This document shows, one piece after another, positions 5,175 through 11,927 of a stretch of 14,521 bases of DNA (the stretch's first letter is position 1; each line of letters begins with the position of its first letter). The stretch is taken from positions 1-14,521 of the forward strand of contig USFL01000012.1 in NCBI GenBank assembly GCA_900553905.1, read 5' to 3'. This stretch comes from an uncultured Eubacteriales bacterium (GTDB taxonomy: Bacteria > Bacillota > Clostridia > Christensenellales > Aristaeellaceae). Made by a program: the position numbers and the translations under genes. The notes beneath the pieces were generated by a model, which worked only from the letters and a program-made list of their open reading frames with translations, did no database searches and was not told the DNA's origin.

Positions 5175-7778
5175 ATGAGGCACGGAAACCGTTGGGCGCG
5201 CCTGTTGGCCGCCGTGTGCGCCATGGCGCTGTTTTTGTCGGTGATTTCGCCGGCGCTGGCGGCAAAGTATCCTTATGATACGATCAGCATGGATGATGTG
5301 AACATGCGTAGCCGCGCCAACACCACATCCACCATTCTGAAAAAAATCCAGAAGGGCGATACCGTGACCATTCTGGGCGTCACGGGCAGCTTTTATCGCG
5401 TGGAATTTGACGGCAAGACCGGCTACGCGATGAAAAAGTATATCGACGGCACCGATCCCTCGCCTGATCCCTCGCCCGACCCGGCGCTGAGCATGCAGGC
5501 GCCGCCGGCCATATCCGAATACCCCTATGATACCACGGTCATCGACTATGTGAAGCTGCGCAAGGTCGCCGAGGCGGAGGGAGAGGTCATCCTGACCATT
5601 CCCGCCGGCAGCGTGGTAACGGTGTATGACCGCACCAGCAACGGCTTTGTCAAGGTCAAATACGACGGCAAGACCGGCTATTGCGTGGAGACGCATATCA
5701 ACCTGGCCAACATCCCTGCGCCTACGCCCCAGCCGGGCGCGGAGAAGTATACCGAGCTGAAAAACGGCAGCGAAGGCGCGGCCGTGACCGCCCTCCAGTC
5801 CGCCCTGGCGGAGCTTGGGTACCTAGAGGAGGAGGACGTGGACGGCAAGTTCGGCAGCAAGACCGAAGATGCGCTCAAGGTGTTCCAGAAGCGCAACGGC
5901 CTTGCTCAGGACGGGATCGCCAGCCAGGACCTTCAGCTCAAGCTTTATGAGGACACCCCCAAGGATACCCGCGGCTATCGCCAGTATGTGCGCACGGTAC
6001 CGCCTGTGGCGGGCGCAGTGATCCGCGAAAAGTCCAAGGGCGAGCCCGTGACCAAGCTGCAGACCCGCCTCAAGGAACTGGGCTACTACAAGGGCGAGCT
6101 CACCGGCGTGTGCGACGAGGACACGGTGGCCGCCATCAAGCTCTTCGAGGGCAAGCATGGCTTGGTGGCCGACGGCGAAATGAGTGCCGCCGACCAACAG
6201 GTGCTCTATGGCGCGACCGCCATGGAGGCATCCGTGGTGGTGACGCCATCGCCCACGCCTACCGTGAAGCCGCCGACAAAGACGCTCCGCCCCGGCGACA
6301 AGGATGACGAGGTCAAGCTTCTCCAGCAGCGCCTCAAGGATCTGGGCTATTATACGGGCAACATCACCGGCGTGTATAACACCGCCACCACCGAGGCCGT
6401 CAAGGCGTTCCAGAAAAAGAGCTCTCTGGAGCAGGACGGCATCCTGGGCCCCATCACCCGCACGGTGCTTTATGGCGTGAATGCTATTTACGCGGTGCCC
6501 ACGGCCATTCCTGTCTCCACCCCCACGCCCACCACGACGCCCCTCACGCCGGAGAACGTGATCGTCATCCGCGCGGGCAGCATGGGCGAAGTGGTGCGCA
6601 GGTTGCAGGCGCGCTTGCAGGAGCTGGGTTACTATACCTCCCGTCTGGACGGCGTGTATCTGACCGACGATATCGAGGCTGTGCGCGCCTTCCAGAGCGC
6701 CAACGGCCTTAAGGTGGACGGCAAGGCCGGCTATGAGACCCAGACCGCCCTCTACAGCGATTCTGCCATCCGCGGGAACGCCAATGTGACGTCTGGCGAA
6801 ACCGCGCTGGTGAACACCCTGCGCTACGGCAGCGAGGGTGCCGAGGTGACCACGCTGCAAAACCGCCTGATCGCCCTAGGCTACCTGGCGGGCAGTGCGG
6901 ACGGCAAGTTCGGGCGCAATACCAAGTCCGCCGTCATCGCTTTCCAGAAGGCCAACGGCCTGTCCGCGGACGGCGTGGTGGGCGAGGATACCTCGGCCAA
7001 GCTCTACGCCAGCAATGTGGTCAGCAACACCGTCAGCAGTACGCAGACGCTGCGCGTGGGCGCGGTGAGCGACGCCGTGCGCGATATGCAGAACCGTCTG
7101 ATCACTTTGGGCTATCTGGAAAACGGCGAGGCGGACGGCAAGTTCGGCGTCAAGACCAGCCTGGCGCTGATTGAATTCCAGAAGGCCAACGGCTTGTCCG
7201 CGGACGGCATCGCGGGCACCAAGACGTTTGCCAAGCTCAACTCCGTCTCGGCCATCACCGCCAGCGGGAGCGGCAGCTCCACCAGTTCCGGCACCACCTC
7301 CAACACCACCGCCGCGGCGCCTACGGTGACCACCATCAGCGCCTCGCAGGTGCGCTACGCCAACTGGTACAGCGAGGTCAAGGCCCGCTGCCGCCTGTTC
7401 CCCAACGCAACGATCTATGACTTTACCACCGGTATCAGCTGGCAGGTCAATATCTTCAGCATGGGCGCGCACGCTGACGCCGAGCCGCTCACCGCGCAGG
7501 ACACCGCCAACATGAACCGCGCCTTCGGCGGCAAGACCACCTGGAACCCCAAGGCCGTATGGGTGGTGCTCAGCGACGGAACCGTGTACATGGCTTCCAC
7601 GCACAATACGCCGCATGACACCTATCATATCAGGGACAACAACTTTGACGGCCATATCTGCATCCACTTCCCGCGCACGCAGGCGCAGGTGGAGAAGATC
7701 GGACCCTATGCCACCTCGCATCAGAAGGCCATCGACCTGGGCTGGGAAGCCACGCTCAAGCTGGCCACTTACTATTGA
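5175..7778 (+). CDS. Secreted cell-wall protein: 2 SH3, 6 peptidoglycan-binding repeats, C-terminal L,D-transpeptidase-like domain
   Basis: This is an 867-residue exported wall protein. A signal peptide covers residues 1-30 (ALAA before KYPYD). Two bacterial SH3 domains (about 33-92 and 116-176, each with a DGKTGY motif) are separated by a Pro/Asp-rich linker. Six PG_binding_1 repeats follow at about 191-258, 281-346, 368-434, 462-528, 546-611 and 624-689. Each has the pattern L..G..G..V..LQ..L..LGY...G and a later AFQ..NGL..DG. Some repeats are joined by Pro/Thr linkers. A Ser/Thr/Gly linker (690-725) leads to a C-terminal domain (about 725-867). That domain contains GAHADAEP at 764-771, a His at 810 and GHICIHF at 826-832 with Cys829. 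I infer an L,D-transpeptidase-like role there but cannot prove it. The ATG at 5175 is chosen because GGAGGG lies 7 nt upstream; the ATG at 5169 is too close and the GTG at 5160 overlaps the ribosome binding site. It is monocistronic, with a strong promoter and terminator. Confidence 0.92.
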   Translation: MRHGNRWARLLAAVCAMALFLSVISPALAAKYPYDTISMDDVNMRSRANTTSTILKKIQKGDTVTILGVTGSFYRVEFDGKTGYAMKKYIDGTDPSPDPSPDPALSMQAPPAISEYPYDTTVIDYVKLRKVAEAEGEVILTIPAGSVVTVYDRTSNGFVKVKYDGKTGYCVETHINLANIPAPTPQPGAEKYTELKNGSEGAAVTALQSALAELGYLEEEDVDGKFGSKTEDALKVFQKRNGLAQDGIASQDLQLKLYEDTPKDTRGYRQYVRTVPPVAGAVIREKSKGEPVTKLQTRLKELGYYKGELTGVCDEDTVAAIKLFEGKHGLVADGEMSAADQQVLYGATAMEASVVVTPSPTPTVKPPTKTLRPGDKDDEVKLLQQRLKDLGYYTGNITGVYNTATTEAVKAFQKKSSLEQDGILGPITRTVLYGVNAIYAVPTAIPVSTPTPTTTPLTPENVIVIRAGSMGEVVRRLQARLQELGYYTSRLDGVYLTDDIEAVRAFQSANGLKVDGKAGYETQTALYSDSAIRGNANVTSGETALVNTLRYGSEGAEVTTLQNRLIALGYLAGSADGKFGRNTKSAVIAFQKANGLSADGVVGEDTSAKLYASNVVSNTVSSTQTLRVGAVSDAVRDMQNRLITLGYLENGEADGKFGVKTSLALIEFQKANGLSADGIAGTKTFAKLNSVSAITASGSGSSTSSGTTSNTTAAAPTVTTISASQVRYANWYSEVKARCRLFPNATIYDFTTGISWQVNIFSMGAHADAEPLTAQDTANMNRAFGGKTTWNPKAVWVVLSDGTVYMASTHNTPHDTYHIRDNNFDGHICIHFPRTQAQVEKIGPYATSHQKAIDLGWEATLKLATYY
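5745..7241 (+). repeat. Six tandem coding repeats (peptidoglycan-binding modules)
   Basis: Six modules of about 65 codons occur within the wall-protein gene. The last two are the most alike: 33-nt segments at 6942-6974 and 7176-7208 differ at one base, which suggests a recent duplication or gene conversion between modules 5 and 6. Confidence 0.85.
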
Positions 7779-7793
7779 TCAGCGGTAAATGAA

Positions 7794-7835
7794 AAGATCC
7801 CCGCCGGCTTCAAGGGCTGGCGGGGATCTTCTTTG
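7794..7835. terminator. Bidirectional terminator between the wall-protein gene and the ABC operon
   Basis: Perfect 12-nt arms AAGATCCCCGCC (7794-7805) and GGCGGGGATCTT (7819-7830) have a 13-nt loop. The plus-strand side is followed by CTTTGTT and the minus-strand side by TTTTC. It lies between convergent stop codons. Confidence 0.88.
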
Positions 7836-8402
7836 TTATACAGGCAGGCGAATCAGCTCATAACCTCCGGCTTCCTCCAAGGTATGCGTCACCAGAATCA
7901 CGGTGCGGCCTGCCGTATGCGCTTCCACCAGGCGCATCACCCTTGCGCGGGTTTCTTCATCCAGGCCCTTGTAGGGTTCGTCCAAAGTCAGCACATCGTA
8001 CTCGGCCAACAGGGCACGGCACAGCGTCACGCGGCGCCTCATGCCGCCGCTGAACGCGGATACCGGCAGGGAAAGGCTTTCTAAGGGAATGCCCAGCGCA
8101 AGCAACAGCTCCTCGGCCTGCGCGGCCGGCACGCGGGCCGCCAGGCGCACGTTGGCCGCGGCAGTCAGCCGGTTCAGAAGCCGGTCCTCCTGAAACACGG
8201 CGCTGAAGCGCGTCCCCTTCGGAATGCGCATCTGGCCGCCGTCAGGCGTCTCCAGGCCCATCAGCAGGCGCAGCAGCGTGGTCTTGCCGCAGCCGGAAGG
8301 CCCCATCAGGCAGGTGCGGCTTCCCGGCGAAAACCGGGCTGAAAAATCCCGGATGACCGGGCGGCCGTCAAAAGCCTTTGAGACGTTTACCGCTTCCAGC
8401 AT
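7836..8402 (-). CDS. ABC transporter ATP-binding protein, NitT/TauT type, short form
   Basis: This is the ATPase of the importer encoded by the two genes before it. Every nucleotide-binding motif is present: Walker A GPSGCGKTT at 34-42, Q-loop Gln71 (VFQEDRLL), signature FSGGM at 117-121, Walker B VLTLDE at 137-142, D-loop GLDEE and H-loop His173 (VTHTLEEA). At 188 residues it is well short of the roughly 250 usual for SsuB/TauB-type ATPases and stops soon after the H-loop. It ends cleanly at a stop codon and terminator, so this looks like a compact form rather than a broken gene. The start at 8402 has AAGGAGG (8417-8411) 8 nt upstream and overlaps the permease gene by 16 bp, implying coupled translation. 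The substrate cannot be read from the ATPase. Confidence 0.93.
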   Translation of the reverse strand: MLEAVNVSKAFDGRPVIRDFSARFSPGSRTCLMGPSGCGKTTLLRLLMGLETPDGGQMRIPKGTRFSAVFQEDRLLNRLTAAANVRLAARVPAAQAEELLLALGIPLESLSLPVSAFSGGMRRRVTLCRALLAEYDVLTLDEPYKGLDEETRARVMRLVEAHTAGRTVILVTHTLEEAGGYELIRLPV

Positions 8403-9160
8403 CCGAAGGCCCTCCTTTCCAGAACATCCATCAGGAGCGTAAGCAGCCTTTCACAACCGATGCTCAACACTACGACCGCCACCGTCCAGCAGAACAGATC
8501 GGGCGTTTCCAGATAGATTTTGGCCTTGTAGAGCTTTTCCCCGATGGAGCCGGAAGGAATGCCGATCACCTCGGCCGCCACGCCGCTTTTCCAGCACAGG
8601 CCGATGGCCAGACCCAGGCCGGAGCGAAGAAACGGCGCCACCTGGGACAGGTACACCGTGCCCAGCTGACGGCGAAACGGCACGCGGAACACGCGCGCCA
8701 TTTCAATCAGCCGGGGATCGGTGCTGTCCAGCCCGGCCAGGACGTTTGCATAGATCACGGGAAAGCCGATCAGCAGGCTGATGACCACGCTCAAATCGCG
8801 GCTGGAGACCCACAGGAGCACCAGAATCACGAAGGAAGCCACCGGCACCGCTTTGACCGCGGCCACCAGCGGCATCAGCAGCTCGCGCACGCGGCGGAAG
8901 CGGTAGGCGGCCGCAGCCAGCGCCACGCCCAGCAGGGCGCTGAGCAGAAAGCCCAGCAGGATGCGACCTACCGAAAAGCCGACCGCGCGCCAGAAGGCGG
9001 CCTCAAACGCCAGCTCCAGCAGGCGTTTGAGGGCCGTCAGAGGCGAGACGAGCAGAATGGGCGCGTCCACCCACCAGGCGGCGAGCTGCCATACGGCCAG
9101 CCATACCAGCACCGCCCACAGGGGCATGCGGGGCTTAGCGCTGGTAGTAGAAGGCTTCAT
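8387..9160 (-). CDS. ABC transporter permease, NitT/TauT (SsuC/TauC-like) type
   Basis: This is a membrane subunit of a binding-protein-dependent importer, 257 residues from the chosen start. It has about six hydrophobic segments, a VPVASFVILVLLW segment at 105-117 typical of this family, and an EAA loop at about 153-181 (EMARVFRVPFRRQ, then LSQVAPFLRSG) that contacts the ATPase. The IGEKLYKAKIYLET stretch at 206-219 is characteristic of the SsuC/TauC branch. The start is uncertain. The ATG at 9160 overlaps the substrate-binding-protein gene by 26 bp and lacks a clear ribosome binding site. The ATG at 9127 would begin right at the first membrane segment. The ATG at 9199 has a GAGGTG upstream but needs a 65-bp overlap. 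The stop overlaps the ATPase start, so the genes are probably coupled. Confidence 0.9.
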   Translation of the reverse strand: MKPSTTSAKPRMPLWAVLVWLAVWQLAAWWVDAPILLVSPLTALKRLLELAFEAAFWRAVGFSVGRILLGFLLSALLGVALAAAAYRFRRVRELLMPLVAAVKAVPVASFVILVLLWVSSRDLSVVISLLIGFPVIYANVLAGLDSTDPRLIEMARVFRVPFRRQLGTVYLSQVAPFLRSGLGLAIGLCWKSGVAAEVIGIPSGSIGEKLYKAKIYLETPDLFCWTVAVVVLSIGCERLLTLLMDVLERRAFGCWKR

Positions 9161-10097
9161 CCGGCAGGGCGCCGCCCACGGAGGCGGGGTTCTGGTCATA
9201 GAGCACCTCGAGATAGCCCGACAGCGCCTGGGTCATTTCCGCACCGTCGATGTAGACGATGGCGCACTGGGGCAGGGCGACCTTGGCGACCTCCTCGGTG
9301 ATGATGTCGTACTGGCCGATAAGCGCGGCCGTTTCGTCCACGTGCTCGTTGGCATAGGCCACGGACTGCTCATAGGCGTCCAGGAAATCGCTCACGGCCT
9401 GCGGGTTCTCCTCGATGAAGGCGCTGCGCGCCACCACCACGCCGGTGATGAGCATGCTGGGCGCTTCGCTGCCCTCCTGCGCCTTGGCCCATTCGTCGTT
9501 GAGGTCCAGGGCCACCTGCACGGTGGGCTGCTTCATCTGCGCGGTGGTCACAAAGGGCTGGGGCAGCAGCGCCAGGGAACCTTCGTTGGCCAGCAGCGAG
9601 GCCAGGCACTCGGCGTGCTCGGACTTGTATTCCACGGTCACGTCGGTTTCAGGATCCAGACCGTTTTGCGCTAGCAGGTAGTTCAGCGCATATTCCGGAG
9701 AAGCGCCCTTGCCGCTGGCATAGAGGGTGCGGCCCTTGAGGTCGGCGATGCTGGAAACGCCGCTGTCGCCGTTTTCCACAATGTAGAGCACGCCCAGCGT
9801 GTTGATGGCCAGCACCTTGACCGCGCCTTCGGTGTTGTTGTAGAACACGGAGGCCATGTTGGCCGGGACGGCCGCGATGTCCACCTCGCCCTTGACCAGC
9901 TTGGGGGTGATTTCGTCAATTGCGGCGGAAATGGTGAAGTCATAGGCGTCCGGCGCATCGCTCATCATCTTGACCATGCCCATGGCCGTGGGACCCTTGA
10001 GAGCGGCCACGCGGGGAGCGGATTCGGCGACGGCGGCGCCCAGCATCAGCATCAGCGCCATGACAAGGGCCGTCAGGCCCATCAAGAACTTTTTCAT
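9135..10097 (-). CDS. NitT/TauT-type ABC transporter substrate-binding protein
   Basis: This 320-residue extracytoplasmic binding protein of the SsuA/TauA/ThiY-like superfamily captures the importer's ligand. The export signal is residues 1-25 (MKKF, a long hydrophobic core, AVA before ESA). The mature part shows the family layout: VAALKGPTAMGM at 30-41, DIAAVPANMAS at 73-83, and the hinge and domain 2 from about residue 108 (ADLKGRTLYASGKGASPEYAL). No cysteine follows the signal core, so there is no lipobox. That is unusual for a binding protein in a single-membrane bacterium, where lipid anchoring is the norm. The ligand is unknown: this superfamily covers nitrate, sulfonates, pyrimidine thiamine precursors, guanidine-type compounds and others. 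It lies 7 bp after the TM1266-family gene. AAAGGAA, its likely ribosome binding site, lies within that gene's last codons. Confidence 0.92.
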   Translation of the reverse strand: MKKFLMGLTALVMALMLMLGAAVAESAPRVAALKGPTAMGMVKMMSDAPDAYDFTISAAIDEITPKLVKGEVDIAAVPANMASVFYNNTEGAVKVLAINTLGVLYIVENGDSGVSSIADLKGRTLYASGKGASPEYALNYLLAQNGLDPETDVTVEYKSEHAECLASLLANEGSLALLPQPFVTTAQMKQPTVQVALDLNDEWAKAQEGSEAPSMLITGVVVARSAFIEENPQAVSDFLDAYEQSVAYANEHVDETAALIGQYDIITEEVAKVALPQCAIVYIDGAEMTQALSGYLEVLYDQNPASVGGALPDEAFYYQR

Positions 10098-10104
10098 AAA
10101 TGAA

Positions 10105-10386
10105 TCATTCCTTTCTTTCCTGTGGAGGCTGCGCGGCTTTGGCAGAGGTGAGGGCGCTCTTGGCCCGCACGCCCGGCAGGCTGCCCAGCCGGCCGGTAAG
10201 CGCGCCCAGCTGCTCGTTGGTCCCCCGCACGATGAGGCCGATCACGGCCTCGCCGCCCTGGGGGTCAGGCACGCCCATGCGCCCGCGGATGATGGGGGCA
10301 AAGCCTGAGAGGATTTCGTTAACCGCGCGCACGGAGGCGCGGTCCTCCACCACGATTCCCACAAAGCCCAAGCGTTCCTCTGCCAT
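10105..10386 (-). CDS. TM1266-family putative iron-only hydrogenase system regulator
   Basis: This is a 93-residue small protein matching the TM1266 family: GFVGIVVEDRASVRAVNEILSGF at 7-29 with IIRGRMGVP at 32-40, then an LIVRG strand at 51-55 and ALTGRLGSLPGVRAKSA at 62-78. The predicted beta-alpha-beta pattern fits an ACT/NikR-like ligand-binding fold without an obvious DNA-binding domain. Homologues are usually found with [FeFe]-hydrogenase maturation genes and named regulators on that basis; the biochemical role is not established. The ATG at 10386 is chosen because GGGAGGA (10400-10394) precedes it. The open frame runs back to 10605, but that upstream part is a structured leader. It is the first gene of a four-gene operon with the ABC importer, which suggests it senses or controls the same ligand or metal. 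Confidence 0.85.
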   Translation of the reverse strand: MAEERLGFVGIVVEDRASVRAVNEILSGFAPIIRGRMGVPDPQGGEAVIGLIVRGTNEQLGALTGRLGSLPGVRAKSALTSAKAAQPPQERKE

Positions 10387-10410
10387 TTCGGCTTCCTCCC
10401 TGTTTTCAGG

Positions 10411-10451
10411 CAAATCAAAAACCGCAGATCCCGTCCATCCGGAAACTACGG
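10411..10451 (-). terminator. Putative leader terminator ahead of the TM1266 gene
   Basis: On the minus strand, CCGTAG (10451-10446) pairs with CTGCGG (10427-10422, one G-U pair) and TTCC (10444-10441) with GGGA (10432-10429, one G-U pair). A single U-U mismatch separates the two helices. The loop is 8 nt (10440-10433) and the tail is TTTTTGATTTG. It lies 25 nt before the gene start, inside the leader, so it would act conditionally. Confidence 0.58.
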
Positions 10452-10469
10452 CACAAACGAACGATACAT
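10446..10469 (-). CDS. Possible 7-residue leader peptide MYRSFVP
   Basis: An ATG at 10469 is preceded by AAGGAGG (10484-10478) with ideal 8-nt spacing and opens a frame MYRSFVP ending in TAG. The final two codons (CCG TAG) are exactly the 5' arm of the putative leader terminator, so a ribosome there would block the hairpin. An in-frame ATG at 10490 would give 14 residues but lacks a ribosome binding site. Whether it is translated is unknown; the strong Shine-Dalgarno sequence is the main support. Confidence 0.45.
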   Translation of the reverse strand: MYRSFVP

Positions 10470-10596
10470 ATGAAACGCCTCCTTCCTCATCTTGGGCGAA
10501 GGAAACATCGTTCCCGCGCCCGCAACCGGGAGCAAACACTGGCCCATCCGCCTCCGCCGCACGCAAGCCGCTTGGTTTTGCCGGATGGTTAGTCCT

Positions 10597-10625
10597 AGTA
10601 TACACACTTTTTCAGCGAATGAAAA
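10597..10625 (-). promoter_or_regulatory. Probable promoter of the TM1266/ABC operon
   Basis: On the minus strand, TTTTCA (10625-10620) and TATACT (10602-10597) are 17 bp apart. The -35 box is a partial match. It sits immediately downstream of the ctpA hairpin and would give a leader of about 200 nt. Confidence 0.55.
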
Positions 10626-10629
10626 GACT

Positions 10630-10663
10630 TTTTTGGGGGCCGCAGTGTTGCGGCCCCCAAAAA
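10630..10663 (-). terminator. Perfect 14-bp hairpin after ctpA
   Basis: Arms TTTTTGGGGGCCGC (10630-10643) and GCGGCCCCCAAAAA (10650-10663) are perfectly complementary with a 6-nt loop. It lies 3 bp beyond the ctpA stop. No clean T-run follows on the minus strand (A's then GTCTTTTC), so termination strength is uncertain, but the position supports a terminator separating two operons. Confidence 0.7.
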
Positions 10664-10666
10664 GCG

Positions 10667-11899
10667 TTAGGGTTCAATCATGTCCAGAGCGACCTCATAG
10701 GCCGCTTTCAGCTGGGCGTCGTCCAGGTCGCCAATGTCGTACATCGTGGTGTCGCCTTCAGGAAGCGTAGCTTCAATATCGGGCGTGATACCCACCTTGT
10801 GGACCTCGTTGCCGTTGGGGGTGTAATACTGCGCTACGGTCAGCTGCATGCCCGCGCCGCGCGTGCCCACGGGCAGCACGTACTGCACCACGCCCTTGCC
10901 GAAGGTCTGCGTGCCCACGATGGTGGCGCGGCCCCGGTCCTGCAGGGCGCCGGCCAGGATCTCGCTGGCCGAGGCGGAGTATTCGTTGACCAGCACGACC
11001 AGGGGAATGGGGTTTTCCTTGCCGTCGGTGGTGGTGGTGTACAGCTCTGTGGTGCCGTCGCGGTAGACCAGCGAGGCCACGTTGCCCTCCTCCAGGAACA
11101 TGTCCGCCACCTTTTGCGCATCGTCCACCCAGCCGCCGGGATTGTCGCGCAGGTCGATCACCAGCGCCTTTGCGCCCTGGTTCATCAGGTTGTCCAGATG
11201 CACGGCGAAGGACGGGCTGCAATCGCCGCTGAACTCGTAGAGCGAAATATAGCCCACATCCCCATCAAGCATGCAGCTGTTGACCCAGTTGACATGCACC
11301 ACGGCGCGCTGCACCACGAAATCCAGCAGCTGGTCCCCGCGCTGCACCTGCACGTTGACAGGGGTGCCGGGTTCGCCGCGCATGATGTTGACGGCGTCCT
11401 GCAAAGTGGTGGTGACCACGTCGATATCCTCCACGCGGGTGAGCACATCGCCCTTGCGCAGTCCCGCGTCCAGCGCGGGGCTATCCAGGAACACGCGGCT
11501 GATGGTGCACAGCCCCGTGGTGTAGTCGCCCATGATCTGGATGCCGATGCCTGCGTACTCGCCCTCGTCGTCGGCCCAGAGCTGGGCGTACTGATCGGGG
11601 GTATAGTAATAGGTGTAGGGATCGCCCAGACCATAGAGCAGGCCCATCTCCGCGCCGTCAAGCATGGCCTCCGTATCCGGCTCCTGATAGTAATACTGCT
11701 CCACGATCTGCCAGATCTCATCCAGCTCGGCATAGCGCTGCAGGCGCTCGTACTCCGCGCGGGTGATGGTCACGGTATCGTCCGCACCGGTGACCAGGTC
11801 GCTGATGGTGGTGGGCAGCAAAGCGCAGCCCGTGAGCAGCAGCGAAACCATCAGCGCCAGGCACATGAGCTTGAAACGTTTGTTGGAAGGGGTTTTCAC
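10667..11899 (-). CDS. S41 carboxyl-terminal processing peptidase (CtpA-like), lipoprotein with PDZ domain
   Basis: This is a 410-residue serine protease of the tail-specific/CtpA family, which cleaves extracytoplasmic proteins near their C-termini. A lipoprotein signal ends in LLTGC (Cys25), so it should be anchored on the outer face of the membrane. An N-terminal helical part (about 47-105, with LLYGLGDPYTYYYTP) is followed by a PDZ domain (about 115-190; AGIGIQI, RKGDVLTRVEDIDV). The S41 core has GYISLYEF at 216-223, LVIDLRDNPGGWV at 246-258, VNEYSASASEI at 304-314 (catalytic Ser310) and GTQTFGKGVVQ at 329-339 (Lys335). The Ser-Lys spacing of 25 matches E. coli Tsp. The start is a GTG with GAGG upstream; the ATG at 11866 would remove the charged part of the signal. 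It lies 28 bp after a CdaR-type regulator gene, probably in the same operon. Confidence 0.94.
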   Translation of the reverse strand: MKTPSNKRFKLMCLALMVSLLLTGCALLPTTISDLVTGADDTVTITRAEYERLQRYAELDEIWQIVEQYYYQEPDTEAMLDGAEMGLLYGLGDPYTYYYTPDQYAQLWADDEGEYAGIGIQIMGDYTTGLCTISRVFLDSPALDAGLRKGDVLTRVEDIDVVTTTLQDAVNIMRGEPGTPVNVQVQRGDQLLDFVVQRAVVHVNWVNSCMLDGDVGYISLYEFSGDCSPSFAVHLDNLMNQGAKALVIDLRDNPGGWVDDAQKVADMFLEEGNVASLVYRDGTTELYTTTTDGKENPIPLVVLVNEYSASASEILAGALQDRGRATIVGTQTFGKGVVQYVLPVGTRGAGMQLTVAQYYTPNGNEVHKVGITPDIEATLPEGDTTMYDIGDLDDAQLKAAYEVALDMIEP

Positions 11900-11927
11900 T
11901 GGTTTACCGCCTCGTTTCCTATGGCTG

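Larger units (their letters stand above)
10387..10590 (-). promoter_or_regulatory. Structured 5' leader (candidate attenuator or riboswitch) of the TM1266/ABC operon
   Basis: On the minus strand, CCATCCGG (10588-10581) can pair with CCGGATGG (10442-10435) near the 3' end, or over 7 bp with CGGATGG (10550-10544) nearby. The two pairings are mutually exclusive. The distal partner lies inside a T-run-tailed hairpin (10451-10411), so the choice could decide termination. Other local stems are CCCG/CGGG (about 10529-10518) and GGGAAC/GTTTCC (about 10515-10501). It also holds a short ORF with a strong ribosome binding site. It does not match the TPP, cobalamin, SAM or guanidine-I consensus elements that I know. 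Folding was done by eye. Confidence 0.55.

Noticed and set aside
5823..7721. Long minus-strand open frames within the wall-protein gene
   Set aside because: They are antisense mirrors of the peptidoglycan-binding repeats and have no ribosome binding sites or family features.
10420..10445. T-box-like stretch in the TM1266 leader (GGATGGAC near CTGCGG)
   Set aside because: It only loosely resembles the T-box consensus AGGGTGGNACCGCGG and I could not find a stem I specifier loop or AG bulge. The downstream gene is not an amino-acid or tRNA-synthetase gene.
10387..10605. N-terminal extension of the TM1266-family protein to 166 residues
   Set aside because: The homologous part starts at the ATG at 10386, which has its own GGGAGGA. 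The upstream stretch is low-similarity sequence that carries a promoter, leader hairpins and a better-placed short ORF in another frame.
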